A stretch of 64,000 nt of DNA from UBA7803 sp041395905 (GTDB lineage: Bacteria > Pseudomonadota > Gammaproteobacteria > Pseudomonadales > Azotimanducaceae). The translations under genes were made by a program, and so were the position numbers. The stretch is taken from contig JAWKZP010000014.1 in assembly GCA_041395905.1 (NCBI GenBank), forward strand, positions 62,001 to 126,000, read 5' to 3'. Positions 51,154-59,184 of this stretch are shown in pieces. The stretch's first letter is position 1; each line of letters begins with the position of its first letter. Below the pieces are notes generated by a model. It was not told where the DNA came from and made no database searches. It worked only from the letters and a program-made list of their open reading frames with translations.

Positions 51154-51900
51154 TCAGGCCGCGCGCGGCAGCTGGCGCTCGGGATGATGGCTGAGGTGCA
51201 CCGCGTTCATGCGCTCCCACATCTGCGCCGTCGCCGCCGCCGGAGACGTGCCCGGCGCGAACCGCAGAGGCTCCAGGAACTCGACCCCGGCGACTCCGGG
51301 TCTGACCTCCAGCTGACCCTTGGGGCGCATCTCGCGTAGGCCGGAGAGATAGACCGGTACGACCGGTACCTGCTTTTCCAGTGCAAGCAGCGCCACCCCT
51401 ACGCGGAAGTCACCCAACCGGTCGGAAGTTGCCCGCGTGCCCTCCGGAAAGATGCACAGGTTGCAGCGCTGATCGAGCAGCCAGCGCGCGTAATCCAGCG
51501 TCTTCGAACCGCCGCCGCGATGGATGGGAAAGTTGCCGAGCACCAGCGACTGGTACCAGGGTTGCAGCACCAGCTTCCTGCGGCCCTTCACGAACCAGCG
51601 ATCTGCCGCCGCGCCGTAGTAGAGATTGCCCTTCACGATCTCGGGCAGCGCCGCATGCAGCACCAGCGTATCCATGTGGCTGGAGTGGTTCGGCGCCAGA
51701 ATGCAGGGCCCGTCGAGCGCTCTCAGATGCTCGATGCCGGTAACGTTCAGACCCGTGCAGTACTGGTCTACCCAGCGGGTATAGGCGCGGTTGCGCATGA
51801 CCCGTCGCGCGAGCCTGGCCCAGCCCTGCACCTGCCAGCGGTGCGGGCCTCCGTATCGGGGTGCCTGGCTTTCGGAGAGTGTCTGCGTCGTCGTGCTCAT
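51154..51900 (-). CDS. PlsC-like 1-acylglycerol-3-phosphate acyltransferase
   Basis: 248 residues. NHSSHMD (71-77) is the H(X4)D acyltransferase motif and FPEGTRA (151-157) the substrate-binding one, both in the usual spacing. There is no strong membrane helix at the N-terminus. This fits lysophosphatidate acyltransferases and the many paralogues with other acyl acceptors. It converges on the flavin monooxygenase gene with 22 bases between. Confidence 0.88.
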   Translation of the reverse strand: MSTTTQTLSESQAPRYGGPHRWQVQGWARLARRVMRNRAYTRWVDQYCTGLNVTGIEHLRALDGPCILAPNHSSHMDTLVLHAALPEIVKGNLYYGAAADRWFVKGRRKLVLQPWYQSLVLGNFPIHRGGGSKTLDYARWLLDQRCNLCIFPEGTRATSDRLGDFRVGVALLALEKQVPVVPVYLSGLREMRPKGQLEVRPGVAGVEFLEPLRFAPGTSPAAATAQMWERMNAVHLSHHPERQLPRAA

Positions 51901-52096
51901 GGTCTTGGCTGCTCCTGAGTTGGCGGTCCATGCGCCGCCTTACGGGGTCGGCATTGCAATAGGCGGGCCAACTGTAAAAGCCCTTCATTTCACGACGATT
52001 TCGCCTCCGTGAATGATTGGTTGCGTGAATCTGGTGCGCTTTGACAAGCTCGCGCACCGACTCGGTGCGTAGCGGCGAGGCCGTGCGATGCGGACC

Positions 52097-52501
52097 TCAG
52101 CGCGGTTCGAGCCGCACCGGGATCGAACCCTCGCGACCGCCCACCAGCACGCCGATCAGCGTGTCGCGCCAGCCGTACTTCTGCTGCATGAGCGCATTGA
52201 TCGCGGCGCTGCGGGCCGGTTCCGGCGTGGCCAGATACCCGAGGGTACTCGGGCCGCGTGTGAGCTCTATCTCAGGCTGCGCGCTCAGGCGCGCAAACCA
52301 GCCCGGCCCGTCGGCGCCGGCACGCAGATATTGTCGTCCTTCAAGATCGACCACCCACAGACGGGTCTCGACCACCGCACCCGCCGGGTCGCGCGCGTGC
52401 AGCACCACCACCTCTCCGGTTTCCGAGGCGAGCAGCTGCAGGCCGAACACCAGCACCACGACCAGCAGCAGGCCCCCGACGATTCGCAGCATCCATCTCA
52501 T
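52097..52501 (-). CDS. membrane-anchored small protein, possibly split-barrel fold
   Basis: 134 residues. A strong N-terminal membrane helix (about 7-25) is followed by LHARDPAGAVVETRLWVVD, GPGWFARLSAQPEIELTRG and a C-terminal GWRDTLIGVLVGGREGSIPVRLEP. The middle recalls the FMN/F420-binding split barrel of the DUF2255/deazaflavin-nitroreductase group, but I am not sure. It is divergent from the MarR gene, with a 118-base region full of palindromes, so it may be the regulated target. Confidence 0.6.
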   Translation of the reverse strand: MRWMLRIVGGLLLVVVLVFGLQLLASETGEVVVLHARDPAGAVVETRLWVVDLEGRQYLRAGADGPGWFARLSAQPEIELTRGPSTLGYLATPEPARSAAINALMQQKYGWRDTLIGVLVGGREGSIPVRLEPR

Positions 52502-52551
52502 GATCCGTCACTCTCATTCGCCATATCTGGCTCGACACCCTATCGAGCAAT

Positions 52552-52595
52552 CAGTTTAAAATCAAACTGTTTATGGATAAACTATCTGGCCAGAT
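52552..52595. promoter_or_regulatory. clustered palindromes, probable MarR operators
   Basis: In a local AT-rich patch: CAGTTTAAAATCAAACTG (52552-52569, 6-base arms), GTTTATGGATAAAC (52569-52582, perfect arms of six) and ATCTGGCCAGAT (52584-52595, a perfect palindrome). They lie between the starts of the membrane protein (52501) and the MarR gene (52620). MarR dimers normally bind such sites and repress divergent genes including their own. Confidence 0.6.
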
Positions 52596-52619
52596 GGCAA
52601 ATCGACGGAGCGCAGCGAC

Positions 52620-53105
52620 ATGAGCAGACGACCGGCCCCGGTGACCAGGGAGGACGCGTTCCGCCTGTTCAACGAGATCAACATCGTCGCGCAGCTGTCG
52701 TCCAACGAGATGGCACGCAGGCTGCCGCACGATCTGACGCCGTCGCAGTTCTCGGTGCTCAACTGGTTCGTGCGGGTGGACGACGTGGCCACCCCGGGCC
52801 GGCTGGCGCGCGCGTTTCAGGTCAGCAAGGGCGCCATGACCAACACGCTGGGCAAGCTGCAGCAGAAAGGATTCATCACCGTGACGCCCGACCCCGGCAG
52901 CGGCAGGCGCAAGCTCGTGCGCATGACGACCACCGGCCGCCGCGCACGCGCAGCCGCCATCGCCGGCCTGGGACCGGTGCTCGACGAGTTCCTGCCACGG
53001 ATCAGGCCCGACGACCTGCGCCAGCTGCTGAGGCACCTGGAGGCAATCCGCCGCTACCTGGACCAGCGCCGTGAGCGCGAGCCCGAGACGGATCACACAC
53101 CATAG
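52620..53105 (+). CDS. MarR family transcriptional regulator
   Basis: 161 residues. A winged helix-turn-helix lies at about 40-105: LTPSQFSVLNWFVR, TPGRLARAFQVSKGAMTNTLGKLQQKGFI (recognition helix) and the wing DPGSGRRKLVRMT. Flanking helices form the dimer. It binds DNA as a dimer and usually responds to phenolic or other small ligands. The start at 52620 lies 25 bases from the palindrome cluster. It is followed after 86 bases by the PhyH gene on the same strand, which it may also control. Confidence 0.9.
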   Translation: MSRRPAPVTREDAFRLFNEINIVAQLSSNEMARRLPHDLTPSQFSVLNWFVRVDDVATPGRLARAFQVSKGAMTNTLGKLQQKGFITVTPDPGSGRRKLVRMTTTGRRARAAAIAGLGPVLDEFLPRIRPDDLRQLLRHLEAIRRYLDQRREREPETDHTP

Positions 53106-53191
53106 ACCCGCACCAGAGCAGCGATTAGCCTTGGCTGTGACGCAGGCTCAGGCCCTACCAGCGCCCCGACAGCCACCGAGGAGGTTCCGAG

Positions 53192-54091
53192 ATGCCCGAA
53201 CTGAAGCACCTGCCCGCAGACGCGGCCACCGACGCGATCGTCGACCTGATCAGACGCGATGGCGCGCTGGTGCTCGACGGCGTCCTCGACCGGCCCGCGG
53301 TCGACCGGGTTCTCGGCGAAATCATGCCCTACGTGAACGCGACCCCGGTGGGCCGGGACGATTTCACCGGCCGCCACACGACGCGCACGGGGGCGCTGGT
53401 CGCACGATCCCAGGCCTGCCGCGAGCTGGTGATGCACCCCACGATCAATGCCGCGTGCCAGGCGTTTCTGTCACCGTTCTGCGACCGCTACCAGCTGCAC
53501 CTGACCCAGGTCATCCGCATCCGGCCGGAGCAGGGCGAGCAGCCGCTGCACCGTGACCGCCTGGCCTGGGGCGGATTCATTCCCCGCACCATCGAACCCC
53601 AGCTCAATACCATCTGGGCGCTCACCGATTTCACCGAGAAGAACGGCGCGACCCGCGTGATTCCGGGGTCCAACCAGTGGGGCGACGAGCGCAAACCGCA
53701 GGACGAGGAGATCGGCTATGCCGAAATGCACGCCGGCTCGGTGCTGGTCTATTCGGGCTCGGTGATTCACTCGGGCGGGCGCAACCGCACCGCACAGGAC
53801 CGCATCGGCATCAACATCACCTACTGCCTGGGCTGGCTGCGTCAGGAGGAGAACCAGTTTCTATCCTGCCCCCCGCACATCGCCCGCGACCTGGACCCGG
53901 AGCTGCGCGCGCTGCTGGGCTACTCCATGGGCTCCTACGCGCTCGGCTACTTCTCGCCGCCCACTGCGCCCGGGGAAGGACCGGAAGTGGTGCCGCCGGA
54001 GTACCTGTTTTCCGGCGAGGCGGCGGCCTGGGGCGAGGATCTCTACGAGCAGGTCAGCGCGCGCATCCGTTCGGAACTCGCCGACGGCTGA
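53192..54091 (+). CDS. phytanoyl-CoA dioxygenase (PhyH) family protein
   Basis: 299 residues, Fe(II)/2-oxoglutarate-dependent. The metal triad is His120 and Asp122 (LHRDRLAW) with His193 (VIHSGGRNRT); Arg197 or Arg199 would hold 2-oxoglutarate. EEVP-like GAGGAGG is the ribosome site (ACCGAGGAGGTTCCGAG before the ATG). Family members hydroxylate acyl-CoAs, halogenated or natural-product substrates. The gene after it (24-base gap) is of unknown function and may act on the same compound. Confidence 0.9.
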   Translation: MPELKHLPADAATDAIVDLIRRDGALVLDGVLDRPAVDRVLGEIMPYVNATPVGRDDFTGRHTTRTGALVARSQACRELVMHPTINAACQAFLSPFCDRYQLHLTQVIRIRPEQGEQPLHRDRLAWGGFIPRTIEPQLNTIWALTDFTEKNGATRVIPGSNQWGDERKPQDEEIGYAEMHAGSVLVYSGSVIHSGGRNRTAQDRIGINITYCLGWLRQEENQFLSCPPHIARDLDPELRALLGYSMGSYALGYFSPPTAPGEGPEVVPPEYLFSGEAAAWGEDLYEQVSARIRSELADG

Positions 54092-54114
54092 TCGACACTG
54101 CCGATCGGGTTAGC

Positions 54115-55227
54115 ATGACGGCACAGCCGATTGACGCGGAGCGCGAGGCCATGAGCAGCAACCCGGCCGACGAACGAATGCACCCGGTGGGCGACGCGCC
54201 TGCCTGGAGCGAGAGCTATTACTTCAATTTCGTCGACCCGCAATCGAAAGTGGCCATGTTCACCCGCATGGGCTTCCGCCCGGGCGATGGCTGGGCCGAC
54301 GGTCTGCACGTGGTCTACCTCGGCGGCGACCGGGTGGCGTTCACCTACGGCCGCCGTGACATCGGCAGCGACCTGTCCGCCTACGATGACGACCTGCGCG
54401 CCGGCGACCTGAAGCTGGACTGCGCTGCACCCTTCGAGCACTGGCGCGTCAGGTACGACGGACCGGCCCAGGACATCGCCGATGCGGCGATTCTGCTGGA
54501 GCGGCGCAAAGCCCGTCCCCAGGGCTGGTACCAACCGGCGCAGCTGACCATGGCGGTGGATTTCAAGGCGCTCAGCTCACCCCACTATGCGGGCTCCGGG
54601 GCGGGCTCCGGGGCGGGCTCCGGCGCAGCCGGCGGCGCTCGGGGTCACTTCGAGCAGACCGGCGCGGTGAGCGGCGAGATCGCCCTCACCGGCGCAAAGG
54701 GCCGCGAAACGTTCCAGGTGCAGGGCTTCGGCGTGCGCGACAAGTCGTGGGGACCGCGCGACTGGGGCGCGGGCAGCAGCGGCGATGCCGGGCGATCCAG
54801 CGCAGAAGCTGCCCGCACGCCCGCTGCGGACGGTGGCAGCGGCGGGCCGGCACCGTTCGTGAACTGGTTTTCCATGAACTTCGGCCCGGATCTGGCCATG
54901 GGCGGTTCCTGCTTCCGGCATCCGGACGGCGTCATCCGCGGCGCTGGCTGGATCTGCCGGAACGGCGCCGTGGAAGACCTGGAAGACGTCGTGATCGAGA
55001 GCGAGTATCGGCCAGCATCGCTGTTGCACACGGCGGTTCAGCTGGTAGCGCGTACTGCCAGCGGCGCTCCTGTGAGGGTGTCGGGCCGCATCCTGACCAT
55101 CTGTCCGACCAAGATTCCCATGCCGGGCGGCGCCACCTTCGTCAACGAGGGCCTGGCGGAATTCACCTTTGAAGGCCGCACGGGCTACGGAATCAGCGAG
55201 CACTGGCACCGCGTCGCCAGCGAGTGA
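54115..55227 (+). CDS. hypothetical protein, hydroxyneurosporene-synthase/DUF7064-like fold suggested
   Basis: About 370 residues from the ATG at 54115 (an ATG at 54151 with GGAG upstream is an alternative). No signal peptide. Segments: SESYYFNFVDPQSKVAMFTRMGFRP at the N-terminus, DKSWGPRDWG and FVNWFSMNFGP in the middle, and EFTFEGRTGYGISEHWH at the C-terminus. These look like the two-barrel proteins related to CrtC and to DUF7064/7065 families, a guess from memory of their W and G patterns. A Gly-Ser-Ala linker (about 160-172) interrupts it. It is downstream of a PhyH oxygenase and may share its substrate. Confidence 0.65.
   Translation: MTAQPIDAEREAMSSNPADERMHPVGDAPAWSESYYFNFVDPQSKVAMFTRMGFRPGDGWADGLHVVYLGGDRVAFTYGRRDIGSDLSAYDDDLRAGDLKLDCAAPFEHWRVRYDGPAQDIADAAILLERRKARPQGWYQPAQLTMAVDFKALSSPHYAGSGAGSGAGSGAAGGARGHFEQTGAVSGEIALTGAKGRETFQVQGFGVRDKSWGPRDWGAGSSGDAGRSSAEAARTPAADGGSGGPAPFVNWFSMNFGPDLAMGGSCFRHPDGVIRGAGWICRNGAVEDLEDVVIESEYRPASLLHTAVQLVARTASGAPVRVSGRILTICPTKIPMPGGATFVNEGLAEFTFEGRTGYGISEHWHRVASE
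54591..54626 (+). repeat. three 12-base tandem repeats encoding a Gly-Ser linker
   Basis: GGGCTCCGGGGC at 54591-54602 and 54603-54614, and GGGCTCCGGCGC at 54615-54626. They encode AGSGAGSGAGSG, a flexible linker within the hypothetical protein. Probably slippage-prone. Confidence 0.9.
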
Positions 55228-55246
55228 GCGCAACGGCCCGGGCGCG

Positions 55247-55786
55247 CTAGCCGCCGAGTGCCGCGCGCACCCGTGCAGTCAGCTCCGCCACGTCCACTGC
55301 TCGCGCGGTATCGATACGCACCAGGCGGCCGATGCCCAGCGGCCCGGAGGCCGCGAGCCGGGTGAGGCCTTCCAGCATCTCGTGACGATCCTGCTGGCGG
55401 TCGAGGTGACCCGGGTGGCGGGCGCGCGCCTCGAAGCGCTCCAGCGCCAACTGCGGCGGACAGGCGCAGTACACCTCCACGATCCGCTCGGCGTTGCTGC
55501 CGATCCACTCGACCGGCGTTCCGGTATCGCTCCAGGTCTCGGCATCCCGCCAGAACGACACCAGCACCGCACTGTCGTTGGCCAACGCCAGATGCTCCAG
55601 CACCCCGTCGCTGGCGCGGCTCTGCAGCGCCCGCCACTGCGCGTCCCGTACGCCCAGGCTGTCGAACAGCGCCTCGAGAATGTCGTCCTTGTCCAGCAAC
55701 GGCATGGCCAGTGACCGCGCCAGCGCCCGCCCCACGGTGGATTTGCCGCTGGCCGGCAGGCCCGAGACGACCACCGCGGTTTTCAC
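55247..55786 (-). CDS. P-loop kinase-like protein (AAA_33)
   Basis: 179 residues. Walker A GLPASGKST (9-17) close to the N-terminus, DKDDILEALF (metal/phosphate acceptor region), SFWRDAETWS, and CACPPQLALERFEAR, which resembles the lid of small nucleoside, gluconate or chloramphenicol-type kinases. It would phosphorylate a small molecule in the cytoplasm. It starts opposite and downstream of the cyclophilin gene with 66 bases between. Substrate unknown. Confidence 0.82.
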   Translation of the reverse strand: MKTAVVVSGLPASGKSTVGRALARSLAMPLLDKDDILEALFDSLGVRDAQWRALQSRASDGVLEHLALANDSAVLVSFWRDAETWSDTGTPVEWIGSNAERIVEVYCACPPQLALERFEARARHPGHLDRQQDRHEMLEGLTRLAASGPLGIGRLVRIDTARAVDVAELTARVRAALGG

Positions 55787-55852
55787 GTTGCGGGCCTGCG
55801 CGCCGCGGGCCTGCGCGCCGCAGCGCGAGCCGTGGCCCGCTCACGACCCCAT

Positions 55853-56554
55853 TCAGCGGACGGAACCGGCGCGCTCGGCATGCTGGATGATCACCGGGTC
55901 CTGCAGCAGCTGGCCGGTGACGCTGCTCAGATAATCCGGCGCATCGGCGCGGGTGGGCTCGCCCTGGATCCGGCGCACCACGTCCATGCCGGAGATGACG
56001 CGGCCGAACGCGGCGAAGCCCTGACCGTCGGGATTGCGCGCACCGCCGAAATCCAGCTCCGGCTGCGGCCCGATGCAGATGAAGAACTCCGACGTGGCGC
56101 TGCCCGGCGCCAGGCGCGCCATGGACAGCGTGCCGTCCTCGTGCCGCAGACCGGTGACCGCGGTGGTTTCGTGCGCCACAGGCGGAAACGGCCGCTGCGC
56201 CGGCTCGGCGTCGTACGTGGCCGCGCCCATGCCGCCCTGTATCACCTCGATCTTCACCGGCGACTGGGGCTGGTTGTCCTGCCGCACCACGCGATAGAAG
56301 CTGGCCCCATCGTAAAGCCCGGCATCCACGTAGCGCAGAAAGTTGGCCACAGTCAGCGGTGCCCGATCCGGATAGAGCGCCAGCTCTATCACCCCCGCAT
56401 CGCTGTCGAGGGTAACCCGCACCGGCTCCGCCGCCAGCGCCGACGGCAGCGGGACGGCAAGCGCCAGGCACAGGCCGAGACACAGGCGTCGCAGCGCTCC
56501 CGTGAGCGCCCGGAACGCGGCGCGGGCGGCACGCGTCGGCATCGGCTTCGTCAC
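55853..56554 (-). CDS. periplasmic cyclophilin-type peptidyl-prolyl isomerase
   Basis: 233 residues. A long N-terminal signal (about 1-41, ending SALAAEP) exports it. The domain has RAPLTVANFLRYVDAGLYDGASFYRVV, then IQGGM, SEFFICIGPQPELDFGG and FAAFGRVISGMDVV, all cyclophilin blocks. The Trp of the cyclosporin site is replaced, as in bacterial enzymes. It helps periplasmic protein folding. It starts only 2 bases after the NHL gene stop, so they are co-transcribed. Confidence 0.9.
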   Translation of the reverse strand: MTKPMPTRAARAAFRALTGALRRLCLGLCLALAVPLPSALAAEPVRVTLDSDAGVIELALYPDRAPLTVANFLRYVDAGLYDGASFYRVVRQDNQPQSPVKIEVIQGGMGAATYDAEPAQRPFPPVAHETTAVTGLRHEDGTLSMARLAPGSATSEFFICIGPQPELDFGGARNPDGQGFAAFGRVISGMDVVRRIQGEPTRADAPDYLSSVTGQLLQDPVIIQHAERAGSVR

Positions 56555-56556
56555 CG

Positions 56557-57594
56557 TCAGGGCGCCCTGCGGGTGTACTTGACCACCTGCTGCGGACCCA
56601 CCTCGGCGCCGTACACGTTACCGTCGGCATCCACCGCCACGCCCTCGGCGCCGCTGGTGCCGGAGTTGTCGGGATCGGCTTCGGTATCCGGAATGAACGC
56701 GGTCACGAAGCCGTCCCTGGCGCTGCCGATGTAGATGCCGCGCCGCCAGCCCGGGTTGCGCCGCGCGTTAGATTCGGAATCGGCCGCGTAGAGAACGTCG
56801 TCGGCGTCTATGTAGATGCCGCTGGGGCGGCCGAACTGCGTCCAGGTGGCCAGATGGTTGCCCTGCTGGTCGAATATCTGAATGCGGCTGTTCTGCCGGT
56901 CGGCGACGAACAGCCGGCCCTGGGAGTCCATGGCCAGGCCGTGGGGCTCGTTGAGCTCGTCACGGTCGCCCCCGGGCATGCCGAACTCCATGACGTACTC
57001 GCCGGCGGCGGTGTACTTCACGATGCGGTTGTTGGTGGGCTCACCGGGCGCGGAGCCGTGACCGTCGGCAACGAAAATGCTGCCGTCCGGGGCAACGAGC
57101 ACGTCGTTGGGCTTGCGCAGCGTGTCCTTGCCGTCGCCTGCCACGCCCTTTCTGCCCAGCGTCATCAGGAGCTCGCCCTCGGGGCTGAATTTGTAGACCA
57201 CGTGACCCCAGCCTTCCGGCACCGGCGCGTAACCCACCGCGTCGGCAACCCAGACGTTGTCGTCACCGTCGACGTACATGCCATGCGGCCAGGCGAACAT
57301 GCCCGCACCGAAGCTGCGGATCAGGTTGCCGTCCAGGTCGAACAGCAGGATCGGATCCACGTCGCTGCCCACGCAGGAGTTGGCGCCGCAGCGTTCCGCC
57401 ACCCAGATGTGCCGGCCGTCTCTGGCGGGATAGATGGCACTGGTAGAGCCCCACTTCCGGCCCTCGGGCAGCTTGCCCCAGCCTTCGTGGCGCTCATACG
57501 GATTCATCGCCCCGCAGGGATCCGCGACCGCCGCGGTACTCGCCAGCAGCCCCGCCAGCACCAGCAGGCGACATCCGGTCATCCTCACGTTCAT
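56557..57594 (-). CDS. secreted NHL-repeat protein
   Basis: About 345 residues. The start at 57594 has GGGGAGAG upstream and gives a clean signal peptide (to about AVA, 23). Repeats such as WPHGMYVDGDDNVWVAD, KPNDVLVAPDGSIFVADGH, EPHGLAMDSQGRLFVADRQNSRIQIFD and GAEGVAVDADGNVYGAEV form a six-bladed propeller like the lyase part of peptidylglycine amidating enzymes. The role may be catalytic or a binding platform in the periplasm. Co-transcribed with the cyclophilin, and related to the protein at 59185. Confidence 0.88.
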   Translation of the reverse strand: MNVRMTGCRLLVLAGLLASTAAVADPCGAMNPYERHEGWGKLPEGRKWGSTSAIYPARDGRHIWVAERCGANSCVGSDVDPILLFDLDGNLIRSFGAGMFAWPHGMYVDGDDNVWVADAVGYAPVPEGWGHVVYKFSPEGELLMTLGRKGVAGDGKDTLRKPNDVLVAPDGSIFVADGHGSAPGEPTNNRIVKYTAAGEYVMEFGMPGGDRDELNEPHGLAMDSQGRLFVADRQNSRIQIFDQQGNHLATWTQFGRPSGIYIDADDVLYAADSESNARRNPGWRRGIYIGSARDGFVTAFIPDTEADPDNSGTSGAEGVAVDADGNVYGAEVGPQQVVKYTRRAP

Positions 57595-57687
57595 CAGACT
57601 CTCCCCGAATTTCATTCGTCTCACGGTTGCCGCACGGCCCGCGCGGAGCCACGCGGGCGATATCCGCGCCGGGCCATGCCGGACCGA

Positions 57688-59097
57688 TCATAGCCCGGCG
57701 CGTCGCTCATCGGCACCCGCCCAGCGGCGGTAGAGCGCATTGAGCAGCCACAGCAGCCCCACCACGATCAGCACCAGCATCAGCCAGCGCATTGCCCCCG
57801 CCCACCAGGCCGCATCGAGGCTCGGTAGCGTGAACCGATAGTCGGCCAGCACGCCGGCCCGCTCCACCAGCCAGTGCCACGCCGTGTGCGCCACCAGCGC
57901 CGAAAGCACGATGACCCCAGCGCGCTCGCTGCGCAGCATCCGGAACAGCCAGGCCAGCAGCGGCACCACCACCGCGAGCACCGCCAACTGACCGAGCTCG
58001 ATGCCGACGTTGAATGCAAGCAGCGACGCGGCCAGATGCGACCCGGCGAACTGCAGGGAATCGCTCAGCACGAAGGCGAAGCCGAATCCGTGCACGAGCC
58101 CGAAACCGAAGGCCAGCAGCCAGCGCCGTTCGAGGCGCACGCCAAGCACGTTCTCCAGCGCCATGTACAGAATCGAGGCCGCAATGAGGGTCTCGATCAG
58201 CGGCGGGAACCACAACGCCGAGGGCGCCATGCCCAGCGCTGCCGCGGCCAGGGTCAGCGAATGGGCGACCGTGAAGGCGGTCACCAGCATCACCAGCGGC
58301 CTGAAGCGCCGGAACGGAATGACCAGGCATACCACGAACAGCAGGTGGTCCCAGCCGCTGAGCACGTGATCGAAGCCGAGCGTCACGAAGCGCAGGAACG
58401 CCTGATGCCAGCGCGGATCCAGCGGCACGCGGCCCGGATCGCCCACGTACTCGTACACGCGCTCGGGCGCGCCAGCCCCGGGCAGGTAACGCAGGATGGT
58501 GGTGGTGGTGACGCCCAGGCGCGCCCAGCGTGCATCGATCTCGAGTGCCGGGGTGTGCGCAGCGTCCCGGCCCGCGGCCCGCCCGCCAGGCAGCTGGTAC
58601 TCGAACAGCGCGTCGATCAGCCCCTGTTCCCAGTACAGCTCGACGCCCGGATCCAGCGGCGCACCGCGCACGTGGGCGAGCGCCTGGCCGAACGTGGCGA
58701 AGCTCTGATCCGAGGGCAACGACACCCGCACCGCCGCCAGGCGCGGCGCGGCCAGGCGAATCCCGTCCGCGTACAGCGTCACCTCGTTGCCTATCCACAG
58801 GTTTGCTGCGTCACGCAGCTGCGGCTCGGCAGCGGCGACATCGAGGTAGCCTGGTCCCCACTGGGGCAGGCTCAGGTCGCGCATGGCGCCGAGGGGCGCC
58901 CGCACCAGCAGCTGCACGCGGGGACCTTCGGGCTTGACGAACGCGACGATGCGCACGGTACTCGGGATCTCGTGGGCCTGGAGCGCGGACGGGGCGAGGC
59001 AGAACGCCAGAATCCACGCGGCCGGTACCATCAGACGCGCGATACGCAGCGCCCGGACCGGCTTCGCTGTCGGCGATTTGCTGAGTGCGCGCTGCAT
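57688..59097 (-). CDS. HupE/UreJ-like membrane protein with large periplasmic domain
   Basis: 469 residues. After a signal-like helix (to about 41, QAHE) comes a periplasmic domain (about 42-225), then seven helices with GFDHVLSGWDHLLFVVCLV, TAFTVAHSLTLA, FGLVHGFGFAFVL and FNVGIELGQLAVL. These His-rich motifs are the signature of the HupE/UreJ_2 metal-permease-related family (nickel/cobalt). It may move a metal or act in respiratory or oxidase maturation. It is divergent from the 59185 NHL gene. Confidence 0.85.
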   Translation of the reverse strand: MQRALSKSPTAKPVRALRIARLMVPAAWILAFCLAPSALQAHEIPSTVRIVAFVKPEGPRVQLLVRAPLGAMRDLSLPQWGPGYLDVAAAEPQLRDAANLWIGNEVTLYADGIRLAAPRLAAVRVSLPSDQSFATFGQALAHVRGAPLDPGVELYWEQGLIDALFEYQLPGGRAAGRDAAHTPALEIDARWARLGVTTTTILRYLPGAGAPERVYEYVGDPGRVPLDPRWHQAFLRFVTLGFDHVLSGWDHLLFVVCLVIPFRRFRPLVMLVTAFTVAHSLTLAAAALGMAPSALWFPPLIETLIAASILYMALENVLGVRLERRWLLAFGFGLVHGFGFAFVLSDSLQFAGSHLAASLLAFNVGIELGQLAVLAVVVPLLAWLFRMLRSERAGVIVLSALVAHTAWHWLVERAGVLADYRFTLPSLDAAWWAGAMRWLMLVLIVVGLLWLLNALYRRWAGADERRAGL

Positions 59098-59131
59098 GGG
59101 GCTCCGGGCAGATCAATCCAGGGTCAGCGAG

Positions 59132-59137
59132 TATACT
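59132..59137. promoter_or_regulatory. candidate -10 element in divergent promoter
   Basis: TATACT at 59132-59137 within the self-complementary AGTATACT, 48 bases before the NHL start at 59185 and 35 bases before the HupE-like start on the other strand. Its match to the sigma-70 -10 is good in both directions; no clear -35 is visible. Confidence 0.35.
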
Positions 59138-59184
59138 AGCGGGCGCTTGCCGCGCTCGCGGCACACGAGGGGAGCAGTTACGCA

